In this document: piece by piece, positions 54,956 through 64,000 of the stretch
Layout of the letters: the number at the start of each line of letters is the position of its first letter
Position numbering within the stretch: position 1 is the stretch's first letter
Assembly (NCBI RefSeq): GCF_012489685.1
Contig: NC_080043.1
Span: 47,879,127 to 47,943,126, forward strand
Reading direction: 5' to 3'
Source: Lotus japonicus
Taxonomy: Eukaryota; Streptophyta; Magnoliopsida; Fabales; Fabaceae
Length of the DNA: 64,000 nt
Notes under the pieces: generated by a model
The model's database searches: none
What the model saw: only the letters and a program-made list of their open reading frames with translations
Told to the model about the DNA's origin: nothing
Position numbers and translations under genes: made by a program

Positions 54956-57073
54956 ATGACATGTCGGAGTGGTAACGGCTATAATCCATCCTACTTAAAC
55001 TTCACAATCCGTGCAGAGGAACCACTCACACTTATCTTGAAACTTCCTCCAACCGCTCGTGCTCAAGAGGATTGTGCTTTTCAAATTTCTCTCCCTTCTA
55101 CATTCCAAATTAGCAGTTTCTTTGTCTCATTTCAAGTATCTACCAACATGTCTCAGGAATCTGGCAAGCAAAGCGCTCCTGGTCTTGTTCCTGTGAAGAA
55201 TGCTCATGGTGTTAGATTTCTTGGTTTGAAATCTCCGTCCTCCCATTCCACTAGGGTTACTCGATCTTCCTTTGGAATTGCTGCTCAATCATCTTCCCCA
55301 GGACACTCTCCCATTCCTAAGAAGATGCGAACCAAGCAAGTTGTGACAAAGAAGAAGACTCTCTGTGTCTCTCCACCACAGGACACCTCTCCAATTAGTG
55401 AGTCTGATACTAAAAATGTGGCTGATATTCTTGATCCAGTCATTGTGCATGCTGAAGATTTGCTGGATCTTGCAAGTGCAAGGGTTTCTGAACCTCCGGT
55501 TCAATCAAATGTGGAGAAATCCACTTCCTTCTCTGAAGACTCTGTCGATGTTCACGATGATGCTCCTCCTATGAAGAAATCAGTAATCAAGACTGGCTCT
55601 GCCAAAGCGCCTCCAGAAACTTCCTCCAGGAAAGGGAAAGAGCATGTAATCCTTGATTCTGATGGCGATACTTCTGATGATGTTGATGTGACTGTGAAGA
55701 ATATAGAAAGCTGGTTGAGGAAGAAGAAACACGCAACACCGGTCAAGTCAACTACAAGGACCCCTAAGGACTCCAAAGCTGCTGGCTCTGTAAGGAAAAG
55801 CAAAGGCGAGACAACAAACAAAGGAAAAGGGTTGAATGTTTCAAACAAGAAGAGGAAGCATATCTCTGACCATGAGTCAGATCAAGATGGTGAACCAATC
55901 ATGCCTGACATCTCTACAACTGCAAGGAAGAGGGTTAAGGGTAAACGAGTTCCCCTGAATGTTGCTGATGTCCCTTTGGACAATGTTTCTTTCCACTATG
56001 CAGATAATGCTCAGAGATGGAAGTTTGTCTCCCATAGACGCATTTCTATAGAGAGGGTGTTAAGTGAGGAGGCCTTGGAATTCAAGGAGATCATTGATCT
56101 CCTCAGTAAAGCTGAGTTGATGAAGACTGTCAAAGGTATTGGCAGGTGTTATGAGAAACTTGTGAGGGATTTTAATGTCAATATTCCCTCTGACTGTGAT
56201 GATGCAGGGTCTGCTGAGTTTCACAAGGTTTTTGTAAGGGGCAAGTGTGTGCATTTTTCTCCAGTTGTGATCAATGAATTTCTGGGAAGGTCTACCACAG
56301 CTGTTGCTGAGGGGGAGTCTGACCTCAATGAGATTGCTAAGGTTATCTCTGGCAAGCAAGTGATGCAGTGGCCCAAAAAGGGTTTGTTACCATCTGGGAA
56401 GCTAACTGCCAAGTTTGTTGTGTTGAGCAAAATTGGTGCTGCAAATTGGCTGGCAACAAATCATACTTCTGGAATTACTATCCCTCTGGCCAAGTTAATC
56501 TTCTGGATAGGTACTGGGGCTACGATGGATTTTGGACAACATGTGTTTGAGCAGACCTTCAAACATGCTGGTTCCTATGATGTGAAATTGCCAATCATGT
56601 TCCCATGTCTCATTACTGAGTTGATTTTTCAGCAACATCCTAGCATCTTGCAGGCTGATGAAGCCCCCAGTAAGAAAGGATTGCCTCTGAATTTTGACTA
56701 TAGACTGTTTGTTGGGACACATGTGCCAGACATAGTGTTAAATGCTCCCAAGGATGCTCCTAGTGGTAATGGAACCAAGGGCGTGACTGGTACTGGCAAA
56801 GATGACATCTTGGCAGAACTGAAGGAAATTTCCAAGACTCTTCAAGCCACCATTCAAGCTAGCAAGGTCAGGAAGCATAATGTGGATCAGCTCATCAAAA
56901 TGCTTGCTGCACCAGTTGATGATGAGGTGAGTGATCCTGCTGATGATGAGGATGATGAGGCAGACTTGGATGAGGAGGATGATGATGAGGCACTGTCAGA
57001 TGATGACAATGTGGAAGAGCAAGGAGAAGATCCTACTGATGCTGATTCAACTTCTGAAAGCACTTATGAGTAG
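54956..57073 (+). CDS. S2 env-like ORF (plant transposon protein)
   Basis: An intact 705-codon frame in the same frame as the pol C-terminus, reached by stop read-through or from an internal ATG such as 55148 (MSQESGKQSAPGLVPVKN). The N-terminal part is Ser/Pro/Lys-rich with basic patches (KKRKHISD; TARKRVKGKRVP). The central part (about residues 345-600) begins FHYADNAQRWKFVSHRRISI and contains FKEIIDLLSKAELMKTVKGI, GRCYEKLVRDFNVNIP and FVRGKCVHFSPVVINEFLGR, the domain found in many plant transposon proteins and env-like frames of SIRE elements. A hydrophobic stretch is near 535-555 but no clear signal peptide is present. The C-terminus is strongly acidic with Asp/Glu repeats. The name env-like is by position only; no membrane fusion role is shown. 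Confidence 0.85.
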   Translation: MTCRSGNGYNPSYLNFTIRAEEPLTLILKLPPTARAQEDCAFQISLPSTFQISSFFVSFQVSTNMSQESGKQSAPGLVPVKNAHGVRFLGLKSPSSHSTRVTRSSFGIAAQSSSPGHSPIPKKMRTKQVVTKKKTLCVSPPQDTSPISESDTKNVADILDPVIVHAEDLLDLASARVSEPPVQSNVEKSTSFSEDSVDVHDDAPPMKKSVIKTGSAKAPPETSSRKGKEHVILDSDGDTSDDVDVTVKNIESWLRKKKHATPVKSTTRTPKDSKAAGSVRKSKGETTNKGKGLNVSNKKRKHISDHESDQDGEPIMPDISTTARKRVKGKRVPLNVADVPLDNVSFHYADNAQRWKFVSHRRISIERVLSEEALEFKEIIDLLSKAELMKTVKGIGRCYEKLVRDFNVNIPSDCDDAGSAEFHKVFVRGKCVHFSPVVINEFLGRSTTAVAEGESDLNEIAKVISGKQVMQWPKKGLLPSGKLTAKFVVLSKIGAANWLATNHTSGITIPLAKLIFWIGTGATMDFGQHVFEQTFKHAGSYDVKLPIMFPCLITELIFQQHPSILQADEAPSKKGLPLNFDYRLFVGTHVPDIVLNAPKDAPSGNGTKGVTGTGKDDILAELKEISKTLQATIQASKVRKHNVDQLIKMLAAPVDDEVSDPADDEDDEADLDEEDDDEALSDDDNVEEQGEDPTDADSTSESTYE

Positions 57074-57438
57074 GCTGTCGTGTTTTTCTCCTGGTTTGCT
57101 CTGGTTGGTTGTAATTTTTCTGCCCTTGGGCTGTTTCATTTGACTACTGGTTTGTAATAACTCTGTACTCTGCCACACTCTGTTGATTGCTCTGGTCTGC
57201 TTCTATGGAACTTGGTTATTTTTCTACTGTCCTTTGCCAAATTCTGCTAATAAGGGGGAGTAGTATGCATGTGGTGTGATATATGTGATGTATGTGTGCT
57301 TGATTGTTTGAAGTTAGTGTGATGCGCATGTAGCTGCTGAAAATAGCCATGATGCTAGGAAATGCTATGTGTGCTGCATGTTATTCAAGTTGTTGTGCAT
57401 GATTTAGGGTAGCACGTTGTTATTAGATAAAATTTGAC

Positions 57439-57450
57439 AAAAGGGGAGAT
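57439..57450 (+). other. S2 polypurine tract
   Basis: AAAAGGGGAGAT directly precedes the 3' LTR. The 365 bp between the env-like stop and this tract hold no frame of note. Confidence 0.88.
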
Positions 57451-58369
57451 TGTTGTTCCTTTGTCTTGGATTGTCTAAATTTTAGCTAAGTGGTTTTGTG
57501 CTAGTTGTGGGACTTGATGTTGTAACATCTTGGCTGTCACATATGTCCCTATGGGCCTGCTGTGTTTGTTTAAGAGCTGTCTTTCAGAAGCGTTGGATTG
57601 ATCATGTGGTCAACAAGATAGGAATTGTTATAAGGCTTCTGCGCACTGCATGATGGATTGATTGAGTGTGATCAAATTGATTCCAGTAGATTTGATCTAA
57701 TGGTTATTTGTGGAAGGTTTATCTTTTGTTCAAATCTTAGTAATAAAAGATTTGTTGCTAATGAAATAAGATTGACTTCCTGGTTATGTTATGGACTCTT
57801 TGTTACTCAAGCCCATTGAAGACAAGGCCTGAGGAACTACTATATATGAAGACCAAGACCTAGCTGTTAGATTACGAATTTCAGCTAATAAGAAATTAGG
57901 GTTTTCTTGTGAGTTCATATTGTATTCTTGTGTGTAACTCTCTTAGCAACTTTCACAGAATCGTGTTAGGCTGAGAGTATTTTGAGTGTTTGTTTGATCG
58001 TGTGATCTGTCTTCACTGTGCTTGTAAGGGATCAATTATTGTGGCAGTAATTGTGGGAGAAAGTGAGAGGGGCTCTCATACTTAGGGAAGACTAAGTAAT
58101 AAGACACTATAGAAATAGGGAAATGGGCTATGAATAAGGGCTATTCATCTAAGACCTTGTGTACTTGATTATCTGATATAGTGGATTATCTTTCTCGGGC
58201 TGAAGCCCTCCAGACGTAGGGGATTTTGCATCGAACTGGTTTAACATTCCTGTGTGTTTTGTTGCTGTTACTTTTACTTTCTGTCAAACTGTTTTCTGAT
58301 TGTAATATGTTCTACAAGATGTCTTAGACATCGTGTGAAACATCTGTCCCTCGGTGTGCCAGAATTTCA
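57451..58369 (+). repeat. S2 3' LTR
   Basis: A 919-bp LTR with TATA box at 57841-57847, corresponding to the 5' LTR without the solo insertion. Multiple substitutions relative to 49919-52199. Confidence 0.93.
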
Positions 58370-58374
58370 AAAGG

Positions 58375-58975
58375 CATATCCTAAATTTCCACTGGAATCA
58401 TTGCATCAACTCCATAAGCAAGCTTGAAAGGTGTTTCTCCTGTGGTGTTGTATTGTAAGCTCAGACTACAGTTATCAACTCATCAGCCCATAAGCCTTTT
58501 GCTTCACCCAAACTTTTCTTCACACCATTCAAAATGACCTTGTTTGCTGCTTCAACCTGACCATTAGACTGCGGATGCTCCATTGAAGCAAATCTCATCT
58601 CGATTCCCATTTCCTCACAGAAATCTATGACCTTCCTACTTGTAAATTGTGTTCCATTGTCAGAAACAATTGTCGCTGGCACACCAAATCAGCAAATTAT
58701 ATTCCTCCAATAAAATTTCTTAACCTTTTCAGCTGTTATCTTCGCCATGGACTCCGCTTCAATCCACTTTGTGAAATAATCCACTGCCACTAAAACAAAT
58801 CTGACTTGAGCTCTTGCTGGAGTGAACGGTACCAGGATATCTACGCCCCACATTGCAAATGGCCACGAAGAACTCATTGAACTTAAAACTTCTGGAGGTG
58901 CTCTATGAAGATCAGCATAAGCTTGACACTTTTCACATTTTTAACAAATTCCATGCAATCGCCCTTTAAGGTTGG
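58375..58975 (-). pseudogene. R0: Tat/Ogre-like integrase core
   Basis: The minus strand reads CEKCQAYADLHRAPPEVL (end of the zinc finger), then WPFAMWGVDILVPFTPARAQ with the first catalytic Asp, VDYFTKWIEAESMAKITAEK, then TIVSDNGTQFTSRKVIDFCE with the second Asp and HPQSNGQVEAANKVILNGVK with the Glu. It continues with PFKLAYGVDAMIPVEI-like sequence to the S2 insertion. A stop in front of FGVPATIV and small frameshifts disable it. GVDI...PF and QVEAANK are typical of Tat-lineage integrases. ATH interrupts the upstream part at 58976. Confidence 0.88.
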
Positions 58976-60304
58976 TGATGACCCGGGTTTATATGATGTT
59001 TTTAGGGTTTTTTCTTTGTTAGTTTTGAGTCTTTTTCTTATGTCTCATGTAGTGTTTCATGCATTCTCATGCATTTTAACTTTTATTTGTGCATTTGCAT
59101 TAGTTTAGTAATTTTGTAGTTTTATAAGGGCTTTAGTTGCATTTTAGTATAGTTTGAGTCTTTTGTTAATTGCCATTAGTTTTGAGTCCCTTGGGAAATT
59201 AAATGGTTGGTATTCTCGATATTTTTCCTTGAGCTTTGATGAGAGTAATCAGGTCTGAAACTGAAGGAGAAGGAAGGTCAAGAAGCTTGGAGAATTGAAT
59301 GGAGGCTTAAAGAGGAGTAAAGATGAGTTAAAATGAAGATCAAAAGCCTTTTAAGCGAGCTTTGAGCGCCTAGGCGCTAGTTGTTTTTTTGCCAAGCTTT
59401 CTGAATTGGCGCCTAGGCGCCAATTACCTCCAGGGGCCATATTTTCAGCATGGAATTGGCGCTCAGGCGCTCTGAATTGGCGCCCGACACAGCAGAGAAC
59501 ACGTTTTTTTTTGCCTATAAATAGGATTCTAGCCATTTTCTCTTGTATCTTTTCATACTTTGTAAAATTCAGAGGTAGAGGATCATCTAGGAGAGTGAGA
59601 GAAGGCTTCCAAGCTTGTAATTCAGGTTCTTAGCCAAGCATGGCTCTTGCCATGCTTGGCTAATCTCTCTTCTTTACTTTGGTTTTCTTGTAAGACTTTT
59701 CCTTTTAAGTTATAATCTTAAGTTCTTTCCCACATGTTATTCTTCTTTCCTTGAATCCCATATCCATGCTTTATGTTTCAAGTTAGAACATGTGCTAGCT
59801 TTATACTTTTCTATAATTAGAACGGAAGTTTGTTATAGATTAGGGAACTGATTTGGGATTGCCCCTTCAATCTTGGCTTCTAGGAATAGAGGAAGGGTTG
59901 GGGTTTGTTGGCCTGAACTTTATAATCTTTATGCTTCAAACAATTGTTTAAGTACACAAGGAATTGGGCTTATCTTTTGGTTTGAAAGAATTATCTATGC
60001 GAGGCATCGATAGGTAGTTGCTTCGGCTATAACATCAAGGAGAGGTTCATGAGAACATGTGCTTAGAATGATGTGCTTGAATTGATTAGTTGAGCAAGAA
60101 CCCAAAGTAAATCACTCTTTCTTTTCATTTTCTGTTTCATTTCTGAATTTATATTTTCTTTTTCCTTATAACTACTTGAACATATCTCTTATTCAATAAA
60201 ACCAACCTTCAAACTCGAGGCTTAAACTGAATTTAGTCACTCACAATCCCTGTGGTTCAATATTTAAAACCGGGTGGATTCTTACACTTGCAGATTTACC
60301 AACA
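58976..60304 (+). repeat. ATH 5' LTR
   Basis: 1329 bp, TGATGACCC to ACCAACA, with a TATA box TATAAATA at 59516-59523 and the palindrome cluster at 59365-59485. Confidence 0.9.
59404..59425. repeat. 22-bp perfect palindrome (ATH 5' LTR)
   Basis: AATTGGCGCCT followed by its reverse complement, about 90 bp before the TATA box. Diverged copies (GGCGCTCAGGCGC) follow at 59456-59485. Confidence 0.9.
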
Positions 60305-61244
60305 TGTTTTTGGCGTCGTTGCCGGGGATTGTTTGTGATTTTTGGTTTGAGTTACGAGTTTGAAGTTTAGTCTACCTTAGACTATAACTTAGGGCTGAAT
60401 GGGAGACAACCCATGTTTTTTTTTTTTCTGTTTTGTTCCTATGTATCAATTTAACTGATTCGTTCTTGTTCTTAGTGCTTGTTCTGACTTGATCAATTAT
60501 AACATGATTTGAGGTTTGGAATTCTATGAACGTGACCTAGAGTGAATCAGCTAGTGAATTTAATTTTAATTAGATTCATTGGTCATGAGTTGATCAGTTG
60601 ATACTTAGGATCTTCTTTTGCTATTTTACGTTTTATGTTTAGTGTTTCAGGAAATAAAAAGGATACACACTTGGAGGCACTAAATCACTTTGAAGGAGGT
60701 TCTTTTCTTACCCTGAGTTTTAGTCCATGCATTTTTGCATATTTTTCTTTTATAGATTTTGTTTATCCAATTTTATCATGCATTGTTATATAGAGTCTTT
60801 TATACCTTGGTCTTTATTCCTTATACTCAAATGACATGTTCCCAAGTCTTGCTCACTCACATGATGCTGGTTTTGAAAATGTTTTTAAGTGGATACTTTG
60901 TTCTTTCTTTTGGGGAGTGATTGTATGTTTGGGAAAGAGAGGGAGAGACTTCGATCTTCTAAGTGTTGTCTTGAGGATAGAGTTGATGTGACTAAACAAT
61001 TGTCTCATGCTAGGATGTTAGCTCTAAATGCTTCTCATAGTGGACTCTAATTCTTCTTTGTCTAAGAGTTGCATGAAGTTGATTATTGAATCTTTATCTT
61101 GGAACTAACTACATTTACTTGATCCACCGGTTTTCTAAAAATGTATCCCTCTTTTGGCATGTGTGTTGGGAGTAATTCTTTGTGCTTGAGGGCAAGCTAA
61201 TCTTAGTGACGCTCGAGGGCGAGCTGTCGTTGAGTATAGTGGTG
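60305..61244 (+). other. ATH internal region, non-coding
   Basis: It begins with the primer-binding site, then AT-rich leader-like sequence with many short TTT-rich runs and no frame above about 60 codons. Near the 3' end it reads TGTGCTTGAGGGCAAGC and CTCGAGGGCGAGC, sequence of a kind found before the 3' LTR in related elements. No gag or pol was seen. Confidence 0.75.
60311..60330 (+). other. ATH primer-binding site (tRNA-Asp type)
   Basis: TGGCGTCGTTGCCGGGGATT, the usual Athila/Tat-type primer site with one change from TGGCGCCGTTGCC, six bases after the 5' LTR. Confidence 0.8.
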
Positions 61245-62195
61245 CGATGACCCGGGTTTATATGATGTTTTTAGGGTTTTTTCTTTGTTAGTTTTGAGTC
61301 TTTTTCTTATGTCTCATGTAGTGTTTCATGCATTCTCATGCATTTTAACTTTTATTTGTGCATTTGCATTAGTTTAGTCAATTTGTAGTTTTATAAGGGC
61401 TTTAGTTGCATTTTAGTATAGTTTGAGTCTTTTGTTAATTGCCATTAGTTTTGAGTCCCTTGGGAAATTAAATGGTTGGTATTCTCGATATTTTTCCTTG
61501 AGCTTTGATGAGAGTAATCAGGTCTAAAACTGAAGGAGAAGGAAGGTCAAGAAGCTTGGAGAATTGAATGGAGGCTTAAAGAGGAGTAAAGATGAGTTAA
61601 AATGAAGATCAAAAGCCTTTTCAGCGAGCTTTGAGCGCCTAGGCGCTGGGAATTGGCGCCTAGGCGCTAGTTGTTTTTTTGCCAAGCATTCTGAATTGGC
61701 GCCTAGGCGCCAATTACCTCCAGGGGCCATATTTTCAGCATGGAATTGGTGCTCAGGCGCTCTGAATTGGCGCCTGAGCGCCCGACACAGCAGAGAACAC
61801 ATTTTTTTTTTGCCTATAAATAGGATTCTAACCATTTTCTCTTGTATCTTTTCATACTTTGTAAAATTCAGAGGTAGATGATCATCTAGGAGAGTGAGAG
61901 AAGGCTTCCAAGCTTGTTCTTAGACAAGCATGTCTCTTGCCATGCTTGGCTTATCTCTCTTCTTTACTTTGGTTTTCTGGTAAGACTTTTCCTTTTAAGT
62001 TATAATCTTAAGTTCTTTCGCACATGTTCTTCTTCTTTCTTTGAATCCCATATCCATATGCTTTATGTTTCAAGTTAGAACATGTGCTAGATTTATACTT
62101 TTCTATAATTAGAACGGAAGTTTGTTATAAATTAGGGAACTGATTTGGGATTGCCCCTTCAATCTTCGCTACTAGGAATAGAGGAAGGGTTGGGG
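61245..62195 (+). repeat. ATH 3' LTR, first part
   Basis: Starts CGATGACCC (first base changed from T), closely matches 58976-59910, includes the 22-bp palindrome at 61694-61715 and TATAAATA at 61815-61822. It ends at GGTTGGGG where T4 begins; the remainder lies beyond the window. Confidence 0.9.
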
Positions 62196-62580
62196 TGTAA
62201 CACCCCGATTTCCGGGTGTCACTTTAGTAACCAAAAATAAACTTTACGCGGAAAACAGGTAATTTTTTTTCGTTTGATTCCTTTTAAATGAAGCGATAGA
62301 AAATAAAGACATAACCCAACACTAACTAACCAATATACAAATATATACACATGCACAACCTCAGCTGCACTCTCCCGTCACGCGCACTCGCAGTGACTCC
62401 AAAGTAGTGTGGCCGTAGGCAAATATATACAAACCCAGAAGTTTGAGTGAGAAAGTTATAAGTACAATCCACTAAGAGAAAGTCGGCCTCAAAATGGCCT
62501 AAGCACAGACCCCTACAGTCCGACTGACTCACTGTGATCCCTCAATAAGAGAACCACACGAAAAGCCATGCATAGGGAAC

Positions 62581-62825
62581 CTACCCTGTCCCAAAAGTAA
62601 GACGAATCAGAGCTCTACACAAAATATGACGCCTGCCTAAACCTACCCTCCCATTACTGCTCGCATAACCGAGTCCACAGCGAACTGAAGACGGCAAGTT
62701 GAAACTCAGCTCCATGCGTCGTAGAACTCCCTCCGTCAGACGTCCACGCTCGTCAGTACGGTCCTCCAACTCAAACCTGATCCCCCCGAGGGAGAGACCA
62801 TCGAAACCCAAACCACCGTCGACAT
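62581..62825 (-). pseudogene. LTR-encoded ORF remnant (T4)
   Basis: CAG-ATG start at 62825-62823 with a changed N-terminus (MSTVVWVSMVSPSGG), a G-run of six, then RFELEDRTDERGRLTEGVLR and MELSFNLPSSVRC in the shifted frame. The block with AWV.D and the acidic tail are deleted. A decayed copy of the T1/T2 frame. Confidence 0.5.
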
Positions 62826-63073
62826 CTGGCAGCAGGTCGACCGCCCAAACACAAACATGAAACCAAAGCCAAGGCGCTAGGGTCAACTCACGGAAATAAG
62901 TAGATATACACTCAACATGTGATATGGGGTTTACATATATATGTTGATATATATATATATATAAGCAATCCTAGCATGTTATTGGCTCTAACAATGCTTC
63001 AATAAATCAAATAGCACACAATTCCAGTCATAGTGAATATATGCGTGAAATGCAATCAATATGATCCGGATAT

Positions 63074-63250
63074 TTGTGACGCGTTCCCGTTCGTCACAAG
63101 TGAAGCATTCCCGTTCTTCACTCTTGGTGAACCATTCCCGTTATTCACCGTATGATGAACCATTCCCGTTATTCATCAATAATGCATTGGTGAACCATTC
63201 CCGTTATTCACCAAAAGATGCAATGGTGAACCATTCTCGTTATTCACCAT
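63074..63250 (-). repeat. covarying tandem hairpin array (T4)
   Basis: Six units with the CCATTCCCGTTA core. The first is perfectly paired here (TTGTGACG/CGTCACAA), whereas T2 has a mismatch (CGCCACAA). Others are AGTGAAG/CTTCACT, GGTGAA/TTCACC and GATGAA/TTCATC. Confidence 0.9.
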
Positions 63251-63343
63251 ATAATGCATGATGCAATATGGTTAGCCAAACATCGAATCGTCCTCAAAAC
63301 ACAAGTGTTTAGCTCAAAACCCAATCTCGAAGGCCCAAGAGTT

Positions 63344-63537
63344 AGTGTCGGTCAATACAACACAACTCGGAGTTAGTGTCGGTCAATACAACACAACTCC
63401 AACAACAAAACGCAAGAGTTAGTGTCGGTCAATACAACACAACTCGAATAACAAAACCCAAGAGTTAGTGTCGGTCAATACAACACAACTCGAATAACAA
63501 AACCCAAGAGTTAGTGTCGGTCAATACAACACAACTC
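63344..63537 (-). repeat. tandem array of AGTGTCGGTCAATACAACAC (T4)
   Basis: Five copies near 63344, 63374, 63421, 63466 and 63512. The last three are about 45 bp apart with near-identical spacers, which indicates recent local duplication. Confidence 0.88.
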
Positions 63538-64000
63538 GAATAACAAGAGTACTAGAGTACTCGGTGACTTTCATTCATCACCGTAGCTCACCTCAGTGGC
63601 TTTCCCCAATTCCCCAAAACCCATTACAAAAGTCGACTTTTCCCCGTCTTTCGCAATTATTTTCTCCTTTAATTCCCCTATGATTATTCGTAATAAAAAT
63701 GTCTCGAATTGAATTAGTCAAGTTATGAGTTTATTTCTCAAAGTCTAAGTTTCCCCAAAGTCTCTAGTTTTCGAAATTCTAATCATTCTAAGTTTTTGCA
63801 AAACCCCACCAAAAGCAATTCCCGGGGAAAGTCTAAGTATACAAACAAATGGCTAAGTCTCAACCCTTGAGTTTGGACTTGCCTAGGGTTGTTCATCCAA
63901 CCCAAAATATCAAATAACACCAGATCAATGAATCCCCACTCCGAAGTCGAGTCAAAACGCACAATTCAATAACATCTCAACATCATCAGTTATAGAAAAC

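Larger units (their letters stand above)
49919..58369 (+). mobile_element. S2: SIRE/Maximus-type copia element with env-like ORF, deleted pol
   Basis: LTRs 49919-52199 (enlarged by a nested solo LTR) and 57451-58369 start TGTTGTTCC and end GAATTTCA. Flanks are AAAGT and AAAGG, a duplication with one mismatch, and the R0 integrase continues across it. Gag-pol (52266) is fused by deletion to the RNase H end (54572-54949), followed by a leaky-type stop and an env-like frame. LTRs differ at many sites, so S2 is older than S1 and T3. Confidence 0.92.
58976..62195 (+). mobile_element. ATH: non-autonomous Athila-like LTR element, 3' end cut by T4
   Basis: The 5' LTR 58976-60304 is followed by a tRNA-Asp-type primer-binding site (60311-60330), a 940-bp internal region without coding capacity, and a 3' LTR from 61245 that is interrupted at 62195 by T4. 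The left flank is R0 integrase. The left 5 bp are GTTGG; the right duplication is outside the window. The family also left the solo LTR at 50328-51682. Confidence 0.85.
62196..64000 (-). mobile_element. T4: Tekay-like LTR (3' LTR or solo), inserted in the ATH 3' LTR
   Basis: TGTAACACCCC at 62196 matches the outer end of the T1/T2-type LTR on the minus strand, and the sequence remains LTR to the window end. The left flank TGGGG (62191-62195) would be the duplication. No internal sequence is reached, so a full element and a solo LTR cannot be told apart. Confidence 0.88.

Noticed and set aside
55552..56722. Several minus-strand ORFs under the env-like frame
   Set aside because: Shadows of the long sense frame 54956-57073; no motif.
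59351..59633. ORFs over the GGCGCC palindromes in ATH LTRs (also 61524-61881)
   Set aside because: Reading of palindromic repeats on both strands (ALRRQF, GALNWR type); not conserved as protein between the LTR copies.

Overview
The window is plant nuclear DNA made almost entirely of nested LTR retrotransposons; I see no ordinary host gene. The SIRE/Maximus-type copia elements, including one with the UAG-CAG-UUA read-through signal described for soybean SIRE1, and the 4 kb LTRs of the Tekay-like gypsy elements point to a dicot, most likely a papilionoid legume. The species cannot be fixed from sequence alone.

Layout, oldest layer first, each step supported by element termini and mostly by 5-bp target-site duplications (TSDs). 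R0 is a minus-strand Tat/Ogre-like gypsy whose integrase survives in two pieces (58375-58975 and 49414-49913). Three elements entered R0: D1 (minus; leader and 5' LTR at 46555-49408), S2 (plus SIRE-type copia, 49919-58369) and ATH (plus Athila-like, non-autonomous, 58976 onward). A solo LTR of the ATH family (50328-51682) sits in the 5' LTR of S2. A Tekay-like LTR, T4 (62196 onward), sits in the 3' LTR of ATH. T1, a plus-strand Tekay-like gypsy (before position 1 to 46554), sits in the leader of D1.

T1 itself took three insertions. LA (141-8976, minus, TSD AATTC) split its reverse transcriptase. S1 (10929-20503, minus SIRE-type copia, TSD TCGCA) split the end of its integrase. T2 (22518-44285, minus Tekay-like, TSD CGACT) split its 3' LTR. 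T3 (32296-42963, minus, TSD ACTTC) is nested in the 5' LTR of T2, and a CACTA-type fragment (18934-19170) lies in the S1 gag.

Function: T1, T2, R0 and S2 have broken polyproteins. LA and T3 carry long LTRs, a tRNA-iMet primer site and a polypurine tract but only scraps of pol, so they would need proteins supplied in trans. T3 has LTRs in which I saw no difference, so it is the youngest insertion.

The most unusual material is inside the long LTRs. There is a conserved reading frame near the LTR 3' end whose ATG directly follows CAG and whose N-terminus is shared by diverged LTRs. A putative splice donor lies at a near-constant distance after the TATA box. Upstream of the frame are tandem arrays of short hairpins whose stems covary. 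S1 also carries a self-contained antisense gene (TATA box, 130-codon frame, AATAAA) in its 3' region.
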